A stretch of DNA of 64,000 nt from assembly GCF_002874775.1 (NCBI RefSeq), contig NZ_CP020991.1, positions 1,307,225-1,371,224 of the forward strand, written 5' to 3'. Origin of the DNA: Monoglobus pectinilyticus (GTDB lineage Bacteria; Bacillota; Clostridia; Monoglobales; Monoglobaceae). Within the stretch, counting starts at the first letter, position 1, and the number at the start of each line of letters is the position of its first letter. Made by a program: the position numbers and the translations under genes. Positions 26,746-36,361 of this stretch are shown piece after piece. A model generated the notes under the pieces. The model was not told the origin of the DNA and searched no databases. It worked only from the letters and a program-made list of their open reading frames with translations.

Positions 26746-28455
26746 TTGGAATTTTTAACGAAGGCTGAGAATATTAAAATGATTAATAATATAGCTATGA
26801 TTATTATACTCCTGCTATGTATTGTCAGTATGTGTAAATGGCTGTATGATTGTAAATTTTCTCAGAATACAATAAAAAGAGAACGAAATATTAACAGCAA
26901 GATTTACTTTATAGTTTTTGCTGCTGCTTTTGTTGTTGGAGTCGGAACCAGGATATATACATTTGGGCAGGCTCCCGGAGGTTTATTTTTTGATGAGGCG
27001 ATGGCTGCTATAGACGGAAAAGCAATTGCGGATTATGGAACCGATCATTATGGAATGAGGTTTCCGGTTTATTTTGAAGCATGGAAAAATGGACATCAGT
27101 CTATAATGATGGGTTATATAATGGCTCCGATTATTAAGCTTTTTGGTTTTTCAAAGCTGACTATACGCTTGCCACTGTTATTGACAAGCATAGCGGGGGC
27201 AGTTTTTTTGGTTCTTTTAGCAAAGGACATGTTTGGCATGAAAGCGGCGGCAATCACAGCGCTTATAGTCGCTATGAACCCCTGGCACTTTATGCAGAGC
27301 CGCTGGGCATTGGATTGTTATATGTTCCCTCACTTTTTTATTATTTCTCTGTATTTCTTAAACAAGGGTATGAAGAATAAAAAGTGGCTGTATGTCTCAA
27401 TGGTGTTTTTCGGACTTACTATGTATTGTTATGGTATTTCAATATATATCGTTCCGACGTTTCTTGTGGCATTTGCAATATATGCACTCATTAAAAAATA
27501 TATCAATATTAAAGAATTGCTTATATCTATAGCTGTCTATCTGTTTATTGCATGGCCGAATATTTTGTGTATAATGGTTAACTTTTTTAAATGGGATACT
27601 ATATCTACTCCGTTGTTTACGATACCGAGATTCTACGAAACACAAAGACAAACAGATTTGCTGTTCTTTACAGCTGAACCTCTCAAACAGTTGTGGGCAA
27701 ACGCAAAGGAATTATTTAACCTCGTTGTTTTGCAGAAGAGTGATTTTTCAACTCATTCTATTCAAGGATTTAGTACTATGTACTATTTTTCAATACCGCT
27801 GGCTGTGGTTGGTCTGATTTATTTGTTTATACAAAAGAACAAGCTGGCCCGCGGAGTTATATTGGTATCATTAATCAGCTGTGCCGCAGGATGTCTAGTA
27901 ACGCTTCCGGGCACATGGAGAATTGCCATTTTGTTGTATCCGCTAATGATTTTAACAGCGCTCGGAATAAAATTTATTATTGATAAGATAAGATTTTCTG
28001 AGTGGGCAGTATTGGCTAGCTATGCAATGATATTTATAATGTTTGTTTCAGTTTACTTTACAACATGGGCAACTGATATGTACCGGAATTTCTTCGGTGA
28101 TTTTTGTGCCGCTCTTGAGTATGTCGAGACCTTTGATGTTGACAAGTATTATATTACATCAACAACCAGACTGCAGGATACTAAGAAGGAGAGCGAGGCG
28201 TATACTATATTTTTCCATGATATAGACGCTCGTTACTACCAGGGCTTGACGAATGAAAATCATGGAAAAACATATTTGCCGTATAAAGAAAGATATAAAT
28301 ATAGCAATATTCAGCCGTCCGACGTTAAAGAAAATGAAAATGCGGCGTACATAATTACTACCGCAGAGAAGAAGTATTTTGATGAAACTAAATATGATTT
28401 TAAGCCGTTCCGCGGTTATCAGACCGATTATTATGCAGTAACAAAAAAACAATAA
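26746..28455 (+). CDS. GT39-like (PMT/ArnT type) membrane glycosyltransferase, copy 2
   Basis: At 569 residues it starts at a TTG (26746), eight bases after AAAGGGG. It is the paralogue of the 22270-23991 protein, with the same order of membrane segments and shared blocks AMAAxDGKAIADYGTD, NPWHFxQSRWALDC and a C-terminal extracytoplasmic tail with NHGKTYLPYKER. Here the first outer loop has the complete acidic pair FDEAM (Asp83, Glu84), as in active GT-C enzymes. The duplication suggests two transfer steps with different acceptors or sugars. A 122-base gap before it may hold a further promoter, but none is clear. Confidence 0.8.
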   Translation: MEFLTKAENIKMINNIAMIIILLLCIVSMCKWLYDCKFSQNTIKRERNINSKIYFIVFAAAFVVGVGTRIYTFGQAPGGLFFDEAMAAIDGKAIADYGTDHYGMRFPVYFEAWKNGHQSIMMGYIMAPIIKLFGFSKLTIRLPLLLTSIAGAVFLVLLAKDMFGMKAAAITALIVAMNPWHFMQSRWALDCYMFPHFFIISLYFLNKGMKNKKWLYVSMVFFGLTMYCYGISIYIVPTFLVAFAIYALIKKYINIKELLISIAVYLFIAWPNILCIMVNFFKWDTISTPLFTIPRFYETQRQTDLLFFTAEPLKQLWANAKELFNLVVLQKSDFSTHSIQGFSTMYYFSIPLAVVGLIYLFIQKNKLARGVILVSLISCAAGCLVTLPGTWRIAILLYPLMILTALGIKFIIDKIRFSEWAVLASYAMIFIMFVSVYFTTWATDMYRNFFGDFCAALEYVETFDVDKYYITSTTRLQDTKKESEAYTIFFHDIDARYYQGLTNENHGKTYLPYKERYKYSNIQPSDVKENENAAYIITTAEKKYFDETKYDFKPFRGYQTDYYAVTKKQ

Positions 28456-28472
28456 TTGTAAGGAGCAAATAA

Positions 28473-29447
28473 ATGGATAAAATCGCAGTTCTTATTCCAT
28501 GTTATAATGAGAGCAAAACAATTGAAAAAGTTGTAAAAGATTTTAAATCTGTTCTTCCTGAGGCAGTTATATATGTTTATGACAATAACTCAAGTGATAA
28601 TACGGCTGAAAAAGCTGAGAAAGCTGGGGCAGTTGTCAGGCATGAATATATGCAGGGAAAGGGAAATGTCATACGCCGTATGTTTCGTGAGATAGACGCG
28701 GAAGTTTATATAATGGCTGACGGCGATGATACATATCCGGCAGAATACGCCAGGGAAATGGCTGACAAAGTTATATTTAAAAAGGCGGATATGGTTGTGG
28801 GGGACAGATTATCTTCAACCTACTTCACTGAAAACAAAAGACCGTTTCATAATCTTGGAAACACTCTGGTGAGAGGAAGTATTAACAGGCTATTTAAGAA
28901 TAATATAAAAGATGTTATGACTGGTTATAGGGCTTTTAGCTATAACTTTGTAAAGACGTTTCCGGTTCTTTCGCAAGGGTTTGAGATTGAAACTGAGATG
29001 ACTATTCATGCTGTAGATAAAAATATGGCAGTAGAAAATGTTATTATTGATTACAGAGACAGGCCTGACGGAAGTGAGTCAAAGCTAAATACGTATTCGG
29101 ATGGTTTTAAGGTTCTGAAAACAATTATCAGATTATATAAAAACTATAAACCCAGGCAGTTTTTTACACTGTTTTCCTTCTTGCTTGGTATAATAGCGCT
29201 GATATTTTTTGTACCGGTGTTTATAACTTATATAAAGACTGGGCTGGTTCCGCAAATGCCAACCCTGGTCATGTGCGGATTTGTTGTGTTAGCTGCTATA
29301 CAGTCTTATTTTTCAGGACTTATTTTGTCTACTATAGCTCAGAAAAGCAAACAGGATTTTGAGTATAAGCTGGTGCAGACGGAGGATAAACTTAAGGAAT
29401 TTAAGTCAGAGAACAGCGATAAAAAGGTAAAGGGCGGTGAATTATAA
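28473..29447 (+). CDS. GT2 polyprenyl-phosphate glycosyltransferase, copy 2
   Basis: At 324 residues, the GT-A domain has VLIPCYNESKTIEKVV (6-21), YVYDNNSSDNTAEKA, the MADGDDTYPAEYA donor motif (DGDD 83-86) and DVMTGYRAFS. Two membrane segments follow (about 232-256 and 265-290), then a charged tail rich in Lys and Glu. It is a DPM1/GtrB-type enzyme, more distant from the 21307 gene than expected of a recent duplicate. It is probably a second source of lipid-linked sugar for the local GT-C enzymes. Its stop overlaps the next start by one base (TAATG). Confidence 0.85.
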   Translation: MDKIAVLIPCYNESKTIEKVVKDFKSVLPEAVIYVYDNNSSDNTAEKAEKAGAVVRHEYMQGKGNVIRRMFREIDAEVYIMADGDDTYPAEYAREMADKVIFKKADMVVGDRLSSTYFTENKRPFHNLGNTLVRGSINRLFKNNIKDVMTGYRAFSYNFVKTFPVLSQGFEIETEMTIHAVDKNMAVENVIIDYRDRPDGSESKLNTYSDGFKVLKTIIRLYKNYKPRQFFTLFSFLLGIIALIFFVPVFITYIKTGLVPQMPTLVMCGFVVLAAIQSYFSGLILSTIAQKSKQDFEYKLVQTEDKLKEFKSENSDKKVKGGEL

Positions 29448-31582
29448 TGGAACATAAAATTAATACAAAATGGTTAGTGTCGGCGGCAGCCGTTTTGGTT
29501 ATAGGCATTTTGTTGATGCTTAATTTCTATGGTTACCGCAGCATGAATTTTGAACTAAAAAAAGCCGGTGCAGCAAGCGATTCTGAACAGGTATCTTATG
29601 AGCCGCACCTCACTTATCCCAAAGGCGAATATGAGCTTGAGGTTAAAGGAAGCGGAGAGGTTACGGTTAAATCTGCTGAAGGAAATACGCTTGGAAGCGG
29701 AAAAGCAGGAGCTTCTTTTAATATAGAGCTTGACAAGGATGAGAGTGATATAATCATTTATAGTTCGCAGTCGGGCAATCTTTCAGGAGTAACCGTCTCA
29801 AAAAACGGCATGTTATATAATGACCTGGGATTCTTGACGCTTCTTTTGATTTTGGCAATGCTGTATATTTTGTATGTAAGGTTTTTGAAGAAGGGCAGCC
29901 GTGATGATAATGCGGTGATTATGCTGGTGCTTTTGGGAGCGGTGTTTGCTAGTTATCCGCTGTTTAGCGGAACTATTGGATTCGGACATGATTTAAACTT
30001 TCATTTATACAGAATAGAAGGAATTAAGGACGGAATTTTGTCAGGTCAGTTCCCGGTCAGAATTCATCCTACGCATAATAATGGATATGGATATATAACC
30101 GCGAGCGTTTATCCGGAACTGTTTTTGTATTTTCCTGCTGTTTTGAGAATCTTTGGACTTTCACCCGTCATGGCATATAACACATTTTTGTTTGGTGTTA
30201 ATGTTGCCACGGCGCTTATAATGTATTATTCCGCAAAGGGAATGTCAAAGTCTAAGTATGTCGGGCTTATAGCGTCGATCATATATACGCTGTCAACTTG
30301 GCGCGTTATGAATTTATATTACAGGGCTGCTATAGGTGAAGCTTTAGCCATGGTGTTTTTCCCGCTCGTAATTTATGGGTTGTATTGTTTGCTTAAAGGC
30401 GATAAGAAAAAGTGGTGGGTTCTGGCTTTGGGATGCACCGGAGTATATCAGTCGCATGTTATAAGCACGGTGTTTGTGGTGATAACTATTATTGCCGCTG
30501 TGCTGATGTTTATCAAGAATTTTATAAGTGACAGACGCTGGTTAGGATTTTTTAAGGCTGGAGTTCTTACGGTTTTGCTCAACTTATGGTATTTGGTGTC
30601 ATTTATAACATATTATTTTGGTTTGGATATGGCAATACGGCATACAAAGGAGAATACGGAATTTTTCTCAAATGCTATTTTTCCGACTCAGTTATTTAAT
30701 ATATTTAACACGAATTTTGGTTATTCACAGCTTCTCGACAAAGGCATGAGAAGCGATATGTCACTGTCGCTGGGCGTAGGGGTTACAATCTGCCTGGTTA
30801 TAGGGATTGCTTACTTTATATTCAGAAAGAAAAAGGAAATAAAGAATGAGTCTTTTGTATTTGGTATTCTTGCTTTTGGTGTGCTGCTTCTGTTTATGGC
30901 AACAACTTTGTTTCCGTGGGAGCTCCTGCAGCAAAATAAGCTGATTAATATGTTTGCCGGAACAGTGAGAATGCCGTGGAGATTTTTGAGTTTAGCGTCT
31001 CCAATATTCTGTATTGCGGCGGCAATAATAATCGGTGCAGTTTCAAAAAGTGATATGTCAAAACGAATCGTTATAATGGTGACATGTTTTGTATGCGCAA
31101 TAACATTTGTTTCATGGGGAACTGCATACACAACACAGCTGGACCCGGCGCTTAAAAAGGGTTATGCGGTATCCACAAGCGGAGCTGTTGGGCTTGATAA
31201 TGAATATTATGTGGTTGGAACAAATGCTGACAGGCTGACGGCTGAAAAGTATGAGACCAGCGACGGAGTTAAGGTGGACAGTTATTATAAGTCAGGGACT
31301 AATATCGAAGCTGAGATTTCGGGTGCTAAAAACGGTTCTTATATTGAAGTTCCGCTTCTATACTATCCAGGATATTCTGCTAAAGATAACAATGGAAACA
31401 AGCTGGAAACCGAGGACGGGACAAACCACGTTCTGAGAATAAATCTGCAAAACGGAACTGATACTGTTAAAATAAAGTATTCTGGGTTATGGAGTTTTAA
31501 ACTAGCTGACGCGGTCACCATTTTAACATTATTGGGAATGTCGGCGCTTTGGTTTTATCATAAAAGGAGAAATCTGATATGA
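29447..31582 (+). CDS. Large membrane protein of the YfhO / PTPS-related (PF10131-like) type
   Basis: At 711 residues it has an N-terminal TM, an extracytoplasmic beta-rich segment (about 30-120), a run of about 12 membrane segments and a C-terminal extracytoplasmic domain closed by a last TM. The first loop of the membrane part reads FGHDLNFHLYRIEGIKDG, then FPVRIHPTHNNGYGY, with the Asp/His pattern of PF10131 and YfhO-like proteins. Those are GT-C superfamily members; Bacillus YfhO is implicated in glycosylation of lipoteichoic acid. Substrate unknown. It is translationally coupled to both neighbours. Confidence 0.7.
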   Translation: MEHKINTKWLVSAAAVLVIGILLMLNFYGYRSMNFELKKAGAASDSEQVSYEPHLTYPKGEYELEVKGSGEVTVKSAEGNTLGSGKAGASFNIELDKDESDIIIYSSQSGNLSGVTVSKNGMLYNDLGFLTLLLILAMLYILYVRFLKKGSRDDNAVIMLVLLGAVFASYPLFSGTIGFGHDLNFHLYRIEGIKDGILSGQFPVRIHPTHNNGYGYITASVYPELFLYFPAVLRIFGLSPVMAYNTFLFGVNVATALIMYYSAKGMSKSKYVGLIASIIYTLSTWRVMNLYYRAAIGEALAMVFFPLVIYGLYCLLKGDKKKWWVLALGCTGVYQSHVISTVFVVITIIAAVLMFIKNFISDRRWLGFFKAGVLTVLLNLWYLVSFITYYFGLDMAIRHTKENTEFFSNAIFPTQLFNIFNTNFGYSQLLDKGMRSDMSLSLGVGVTICLVIGIAYFIFRKKKEIKNESFVFGILAFGVLLLFMATTLFPWELLQQNKLINMFAGTVRMPWRFLSLASPIFCIAAAIIIGAVSKSDMSKRIVIMVTCFVCAITFVSWGTAYTTQLDPALKKGYAVSTSGAVGLDNEYYVVGTNADRLTAEKYETSDGVKVDSYYKSGTNIEAEISGAKNGSYIEVPLLYYPGYSAKDNNGNKLETEDGTNHVLRINLQNGTDTVKIKYSGLWSFKLADAVTILTLLGMSALWFYHKRRNLI

Positions 31583-33651
31583 AAAGACTAAAGGAAGATA
31601 ATTTAAAACATTTTTTTGCGGAGGAAACTCTAAAGAAATATAGTGTAGTTTTTATAATAATCCTAGCGGTCATGCTTATTTGCGAGTTATTTATATTTAA
31701 CTTTAAATGGGTAAATTCGGCTTTTGATAAAAAAGTAGACGCAGAAATGACTTTATCAGGGATAAATGAATCCGGAACTGACTTGAAGTTCACAAGTGAC
31801 AGCGCGACAATTGAATATAAAAATTTAAATGAGGAACTGAAGTATTTGTATTTTAAACCCGGAAGCAATAAGGGGGGAGTGGCTGATATAACCTTATCAG
31901 CAGTTGATGAGGCGAATTCCAGTTATTTTTCTGCTCCGTCGCGCACCGTTTTAACAGATGTAAAGTCCAGTGAGTATATAAGACTTCGTTTTAGCGGAGA
32001 GGTAAAGGATTTCAAAATCACTGTAAACGGTATGAACGGAAAAACTATAAGCAAAGATAATATAGGTCTTAATGTCCGCGTTCCGCTTATGTTTTCCTGG
32101 ATTAGATTTTTACTATTATCCTTAACGCTTATGTTGCTATATGTTTTAAGACCAAAATCTTTTGTGTATAATTATAAAACTGATTTAAGTAAAAACTGGC
32201 AGAGAATTGTTACTCTTGCATTGGTTGCTATCCAAATTATTACTTTTTGGAACATGATACACTGGAATACAGGTGTATTGGAATGGCATAAAAGTTATGA
32301 GCACCATAGGCAGTACTATTCTTTAATCGATGCGATTAAGGAAGCTCACTTGTATCTTGATTTTGAACCGTCTTCAGCATTGAAGAATATGGACAATCCA
32401 TATGATTTCAGGGAGAGGTATGCTCAGAATGTAGCTTTCAAATGGGACCATGCGTACTATGATGGAAAGTATTATGTATACTTTGGAGCGGCGCCTGCGA
32501 TTCTGCTTTATTTGCCGTATAACTTAATTACCGGAAATGATTTGCCAAATTACATTGCAGTATTTATTTTTGGAATTATGATTATGATAGGCATACTGCT
32601 GCTGCTTTGGGAGATTATTAAAAAGTGGTTTAGGAACACGCCGTTTGCCTTATATTTGTTATTGTCGGTTGTGTTTGGAGCGGCGGCATGTCTTGCGTAT
32701 GCTGTGCAGAAACCTGACTTCTATTTGGTTCCAAGTTTGGGGGCTATAATGTTTGGCCTGTTTGGATTAGCGTTTTGGCTGTCAGCGGAAAGAAAAAACG
32801 AGGACGGAACAACCTCACTTATATCCTGGAGATTGGCGGTAGGTTCCGCTTGCGTAGCAATAATTGCAGGGTGCCGGCCTCAGCTTCTTATAGTGACTGT
32901 GTTTGGAATAATTTTATTCTGGAACTCAGTATTTAAGGAACGCACGCTTTTCTCAAAAAAGAGTTTGAAACAGACTGTTGCTGTCTGCCTGCCGTTTGTG
33001 ATAGTCGGCGCGGCGGTAATGTGGTATAATTACGCAAGATTTGGTTCCCCGTTTGATTTTGGAGCAAATTATAATTTAACCACAAATGATATGACTAAGC
33101 GTGGGTTTGTTTGGGGCAGAACCGGGCTTGGAATATTTACTTATTTACTCCAGCCGTTTAACATGGACGCAGTATTTCCATTTATTCATGACTTTAATGC
33201 GGCAACTGTCTATCAGGGACTTACATTAACTGAGATGTTAATGGGCGGAGTGTTATGGCTGTATCCAATTTTGGTTATTGGACTATACGGCGCTTTTAAG
33301 AAAAATAGTTTTTCCGACAGGCGTTCTTATAGATTTGTATACTTCTCGGTGATTTTTGCGGTAATTTTGGCAATACTAGACGCGCAGATGGCCGGTCTTC
33401 TTACCAGGTACTTCACAGATTTTGTGTGGATAGCCTTTATCGGAACTATCATAACGGCATTTGCTTATTATGAAATGCTGAGGGATAACGAACACAGCAG
33501 GAGAAAGTTTGCAGGAATAATCTTAACGTTTTCAGTAATCACTTTAGTACTCTGCTTTTTGTCCATCTTTGCGCATACCGAGGATTCAATAATGAAAGCG
33601 AATCCAACATTATACTTTACAGTTCAGCATTTAATAGCTTTTTGGATGTAG
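31579..33651 (+). CDS. Large polytopic membrane protein, probable GT-C family
   Basis: At 690 residues, an N-terminal TM (about 21-45) is followed by an extracytoplasmic beta-rich domain to about 165, then some 11-12 membrane segments. The first large loop has HWNTGVLEWHKSYEHHRQYY and FKWDHAYYDGKYYVYFGAAP. I do not recognise a named family; the topology matches the preceding protein (extracytoplasmic N-terminal domain plus GT-C-like membrane body). It starts at ATGA overlapping the previous stop by four bases, so the two are probably made together. It is the last gene of the cluster. Confidence 0.6.
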   Translation: MKRLKEDNLKHFFAEETLKKYSVVFIIILAVMLICELFIFNFKWVNSAFDKKVDAEMTLSGINESGTDLKFTSDSATIEYKNLNEELKYLYFKPGSNKGGVADITLSAVDEANSSYFSAPSRTVLTDVKSSEYIRLRFSGEVKDFKITVNGMNGKTISKDNIGLNVRVPLMFSWIRFLLLSLTLMLLYVLRPKSFVYNYKTDLSKNWQRIVTLALVAIQIITFWNMIHWNTGVLEWHKSYEHHRQYYSLIDAIKEAHLYLDFEPSSALKNMDNPYDFRERYAQNVAFKWDHAYYDGKYYVYFGAAPAILLYLPYNLITGNDLPNYIAVFIFGIMIMIGILLLLWEIIKKWFRNTPFALYLLLSVVFGAAACLAYAVQKPDFYLVPSLGAIMFGLFGLAFWLSAERKNEDGTTSLISWRLAVGSACVAIIAGCRPQLLIVTVFGIILFWNSVFKERTLFSKKSLKQTVAVCLPFVIVGAAVMWYNYARFGSPFDFGANYNLTTNDMTKRGFVWGRTGLGIFTYLLQPFNMDAVFPFIHDFNAATVYQGLTLTEMLMGGVLWLYPILVIGLYGAFKKNSFSDRRSYRFVYFSVIFAVILAILDAQMAGLLTRYFTDFVWIAFIGTIITAFAYYEMLRDNEHSRRKFAGIILTFSVITLVLCFLSIFAHTEDSIMKANPTLYFTVQHLIAFWM

Positions 33652-33726
33652 GAAGCTGTATTAGGTTTGAGTAAGTTTTAATAAAGATTTAAACACACTG
33701 AAATTTGTGTTTCCGAGGAGATATAA

Positions 33727-33906
33727 AATAATTTAGACAGATATAAGGAATTGATGGATTTTCAAACGCGTCTTTATGAGCTGGACGAAATTAATTCATG
33801 CTTGTATGATATAGGTTTTACTAAATTAAGTGTGTATTCATCTTATGAAAAAGTAATCGCCGAAAATAATCAGACGGAAAAATTTTTGTATGAATGTTCT
33901 TTTTAA
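33727..33906 (+). pseudogene. C-terminal remnant of a methyltransferase-like gene
   Basis: A short open stretch (stop at 33724-33726, ATG at 33754, stop 33904-33906; 50 codons from the ATG) encodes LYELDEINSCLYDIGFTKLS then SYEKVIAENNQTEKFLYECSF. This resembles the last ~55 residues of class I SAM-dependent methyltransferases (helix, GF-x-x-x-x-V strand, final ERxxYxC strand). No catalytic part is visible upstream, so it looks like the end of a deleted gene. A short real protein cannot be excluded, because AAGGAA precedes the ATG. Confidence 0.35.
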
Positions 33907-34152
33907 TGACTTTAAGTATGACAAAGAGATTAAAACTCTTTCTAAAATTAAAGTTTTTTGTTATTGCAGAAATTAAATGGAGATTTGAACTAACTTAATT
34001 ATCATTGTTGTTAATGCTTTTGCATTCACCGCTATATTTTGGAGAATAGTAGTTTTATAATTTTCATAGCTGTCCATAGTCTATATGATATAGAGAACGG
34101 AATAGATATGAGTTTTTGCTGTCCTATAAAGTTTTATTGATTTGCAGGTAAG
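33907..34152. other. Intergenic region, degraded sequence, no gene seen
   Basis: This lies between the methyltransferase-like remnant and the bidirectional terminator. There are only short frames with frequent stops, consistent with decayed coding DNA. I see no promoter or RNA gene. Confidence 0.45.
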
Positions 34153-34190
34153 AAAAATCCCTCTATGTTTTTATCATAGAGGGATTTTTA
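34153..34190. terminator. Bidirectional intrinsic terminator between glycan cluster and dnaI-like gene
   Basis: A perfect 14-bp stem (AAAATCCCTCTATG / CATAGAGGGATTTT, 7-base loop) has T runs on both strands. It separates the rightward glycan cluster from the convergent dnaA operon. Confidence 0.93.
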
Positions 34191-34269
34191 ACAACTTATA
34201 CATAATAAAAACAAAAACAGAAAAAGCTAATTCAGGTTGTATATATGCAGAGACCATTATACTAGCAAT

Positions 34270-35253
34270 TTATCTTTTCTCAAACATTTGTTTCCTTAAA
34301 TCTCCGCCTGTAATTATCATTATTTTAAAATCTCCTAAAATTCTTGAAGTAAAACGGGAGCTGTATAGTTTTTCCATGCTGTCAAAATCAAGATTAGTTG
34401 ATATAACTGTGGACTTATTATTTATCAGTCTTGTGTTTATAAGGTCGAATAAAGCGGCCGCGGTAAACTGAGTTATGAACTCTGTTCCTAAGTCGTCTAT
34501 TATAAGCAAGTCAACTGAGTTTATGTACTTTATAACGCTGACTGCGCTGCTCAGCTCGTCAGGATTTTCATATTTGCCGAACTTTACATTTTCAAGCGTC
34601 TCGCATAACTTGTACGACGTCTGATAATATACAGTCTTTCCGCGGGCGAGGGCCCGGTTTGCAATACAGCTTGAAATATAAGTTTTCCCGGTGCCGGCGT
34701 TCCCTTTTAACATAAGATTAAGCCCGTTTTCAAAATTATCGGAAAAGTCTTTAGCTGAATTATATACTGTCTTTGCAATATCCAGCGATGATTTACCACT
34801 GTTGTCAGGCACAGGTGAAAACAATGAAAAGTCAAAATTTTCAAAAGTTTGTTTTTTCATGAGCGCTGTCATATTTGAGTTTATATCAATATATTTCATA
34901 GTCAGCGCTTTCAGACATACACACTTTTTACCGTTCTCGTCAAATCCGGTATCATGGCATATATCACAATTAAAATGTTCATCAAGATAATCGTCAGGCA
35001 GATTTAAGCTTTTTAAAATAGAAATTTTTTTCTTTTGTTTCTCTTGAATAAAATTTTTAATTTTTTCAAAATCTTTTCCGCCGTGAAGAACCGAACGCAG
35101 TAAGGCGTTGCCGCCCTTCATAAGGTCGGATTCAATTTTTGAATATTCAGGAGCAGCAGTGCGTATTTCAGCTTTTTTTCTTTCAAGCTCGGTTATATTA
35201 TTTTCTCTTATCTTATTCAGTTCATTCATGGCAAGCGCGTGTGCCGACTGCAT
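34270..35253 (-). CDS. DnaI/DnaC-like helicase loader (AAA+ ATPase)
   Basis: At 327 residues it loads the replicative helicase during primosome assembly, by analogy with Bacillus DnaI. A coiled N-terminal region (1-90) is followed by a cysteine cluster CDICHDTGF...KKCVCL (Cys96, 99, 111, 113), probably zinc-binding. The AAA+ domain has Walker A GNAGTGKT (184-191), Walker B LLIIDDLGTE (about 243-252), sensor 1 STVISTNLDF and an arginine region SSRFTSRIL. GGGTGG lies six bases before the ATG. It is the last gene of dnaA-mnmE-dnaD-dnaI and follows the DnaD-like gene, matching their joint role in helicase loading. Confidence 0.9.
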   Translation of the reverse strand: MQSAHALAMNELNKIRENNITELERKKAEIRTAAPEYSKIESDLMKGGNALLRSVLHGGKDFEKIKNFIQEKQKKKISILKSLNLPDDYLDEHFNCDICHDTGFDENGKKCVCLKALTMKYIDINSNMTALMKKQTFENFDFSLFSPVPDNSGKSSLDIAKTVYNSAKDFSDNFENGLNLMLKGNAGTGKTYISSCIANRALARGKTVYYQTSYKLCETLENVKFGKYENPDELSSAVSVIKYINSVDLLIIDDLGTEFITQFTAAALFDLINTRLINNKSTVISTNLDFDSMEKLYSSRFTSRILGDFKIMIITGGDLRKQMFEKR

Positions 35254-35330
35254 ATTACCACCCTGTGTTCTGCCGCTATGGCATTATTTTTAATTCGTAG
35301 TTTTTTAAACGATTATATAAGAATATGTAG

Positions 35331-36341
35331 CTAGTTGTCAAGCATCATATCAAGAAGTTTTTCCTCTAAGGCGTCATAGTCTGTTTTGTTTGTATCGTTA
35401 TAATTATTAAATTTGCTCTTTTGGACATTGGAATTTTGTTCTGCTTTTTTGCTTTTTTGCCCTTTTGTTTTTCCGTATATTTCCTCGCTCCGTTTCACAC
35501 CGTCAGCATCTTTAATACCTTCTCCGTGCCATGATACAAGAATTTTATTCATATATGCAAATGAAAGCTTTCCTGTATTTTCAACCGTTTTATCATATGC
35601 CAGCGAAACAAGTTCGGGAGAAATATTGAGTTCCTCTGTCCATGCGCTTATATATTTCTTTTCGGTTTGTGTGAGCGCACGGTCATAAATCCCCAGTATT
35701 GTGCGGATTTTGTGCTCATTGCTTCCTATTTCCTCGAGCTGCGTTATGTATTCCTCCGCTTTGTCAAAAGTATCTATTCCTTTGTCCGCCCAGTCAATAG
35801 CTACAGTCTCTAAGTAACGCTTTCCGACTTTGCCCTGCTTAGCGGCATAGCTGAGCAGCATTACAATAACTTCGCATGGAAGCCCGAGCCAGTCATAGAA
35901 TGAGTATAGCAACTCTATCTCATTTCCTGAGAGCATGTGTCCGAGTATACTTTCCGCCTGATAAAACATTCCGGACAGAACTTGATTCTTGTCTGCCGCT
36001 GAATCTATCTCAGAGCTTTTATAGGACGGCCGCATCTTGGCATTGGATCTCTTTCTCTTAGTCGGTCTAGCTGAAGGATTCTTGTCGCTTTTGTCTTTTT
36101 CTGTGAATTCATAGGTATCTTCATCTATCTGTCTCATCTCTCCGAGACTTACCCAATATCCGAATATAAATTTTATCCTGTCCGCCGGTAGACAAAGCCC
36201 GCCGGCCACAGTTTCGGCGTTTGGCATCTCATCATTATGATTTAAAAGATATTTTGTATATAGATAGACTTGTATATACTGCGGATTTGCAAAGCGAACA
36301 TACTTTTCAACAAATTCAAAGCTTAATTCAATTTTGTCCAT
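35331..36341 (-). CDS. DnaD-domain primosome protein
   Basis: The product is 336 residues from the ATG at 36339-36341, five bases after AGAGGTAA; a longer frame reaching into mnmE has no site. The N-terminal winged-helix-like region (1-75, MDKIELSFEFVEKYV...GYWVSLGEMRQI) is followed by a basic linker. Two DnaB_2/DnaD-type domains are seen: LSGNEIELLYSFYDWLGLPCEVIVMLLSYAAKQGK with YLETVAIDWADKGI, then a second similar repeat (KKYISAWTEEL...SFAYMNKILVSWHGEGI). Such proteins remodel DNA and cooperate with DnaI to load the helicase. Twenty bases separate it from mnmE. Confidence 0.85.
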   Translation of the reverse strand: MDKIELSFEFVEKYVRFANPQYIQVYLYTKYLLNHNDEMPNAETVAGGLCLPADRIKFIFGYWVSLGEMRQIDEDTYEFTEKDKSDKNPSARPTKRKRSNAKMRPSYKSSEIDSAADKNQVLSGMFYQAESILGHMLSGNEIELLYSFYDWLGLPCEVIVMLLSYAAKQGKVGKRYLETVAIDWADKGIDTFDKAEEYITQLEEIGSNEHKIRTILGIYDRALTQTEKKYISAWTEELNISPELVSLAYDKTVENTGKLSFAYMNKILVSWHGEGIKDADGVKRSEEIYGKTKGQKSKKAEQNSNVQKSKFNNYNDTNKTDYDALEEKLLDMMLDN

Positions 36342-36361
36342 ATGATTACCTCTGATGAATT

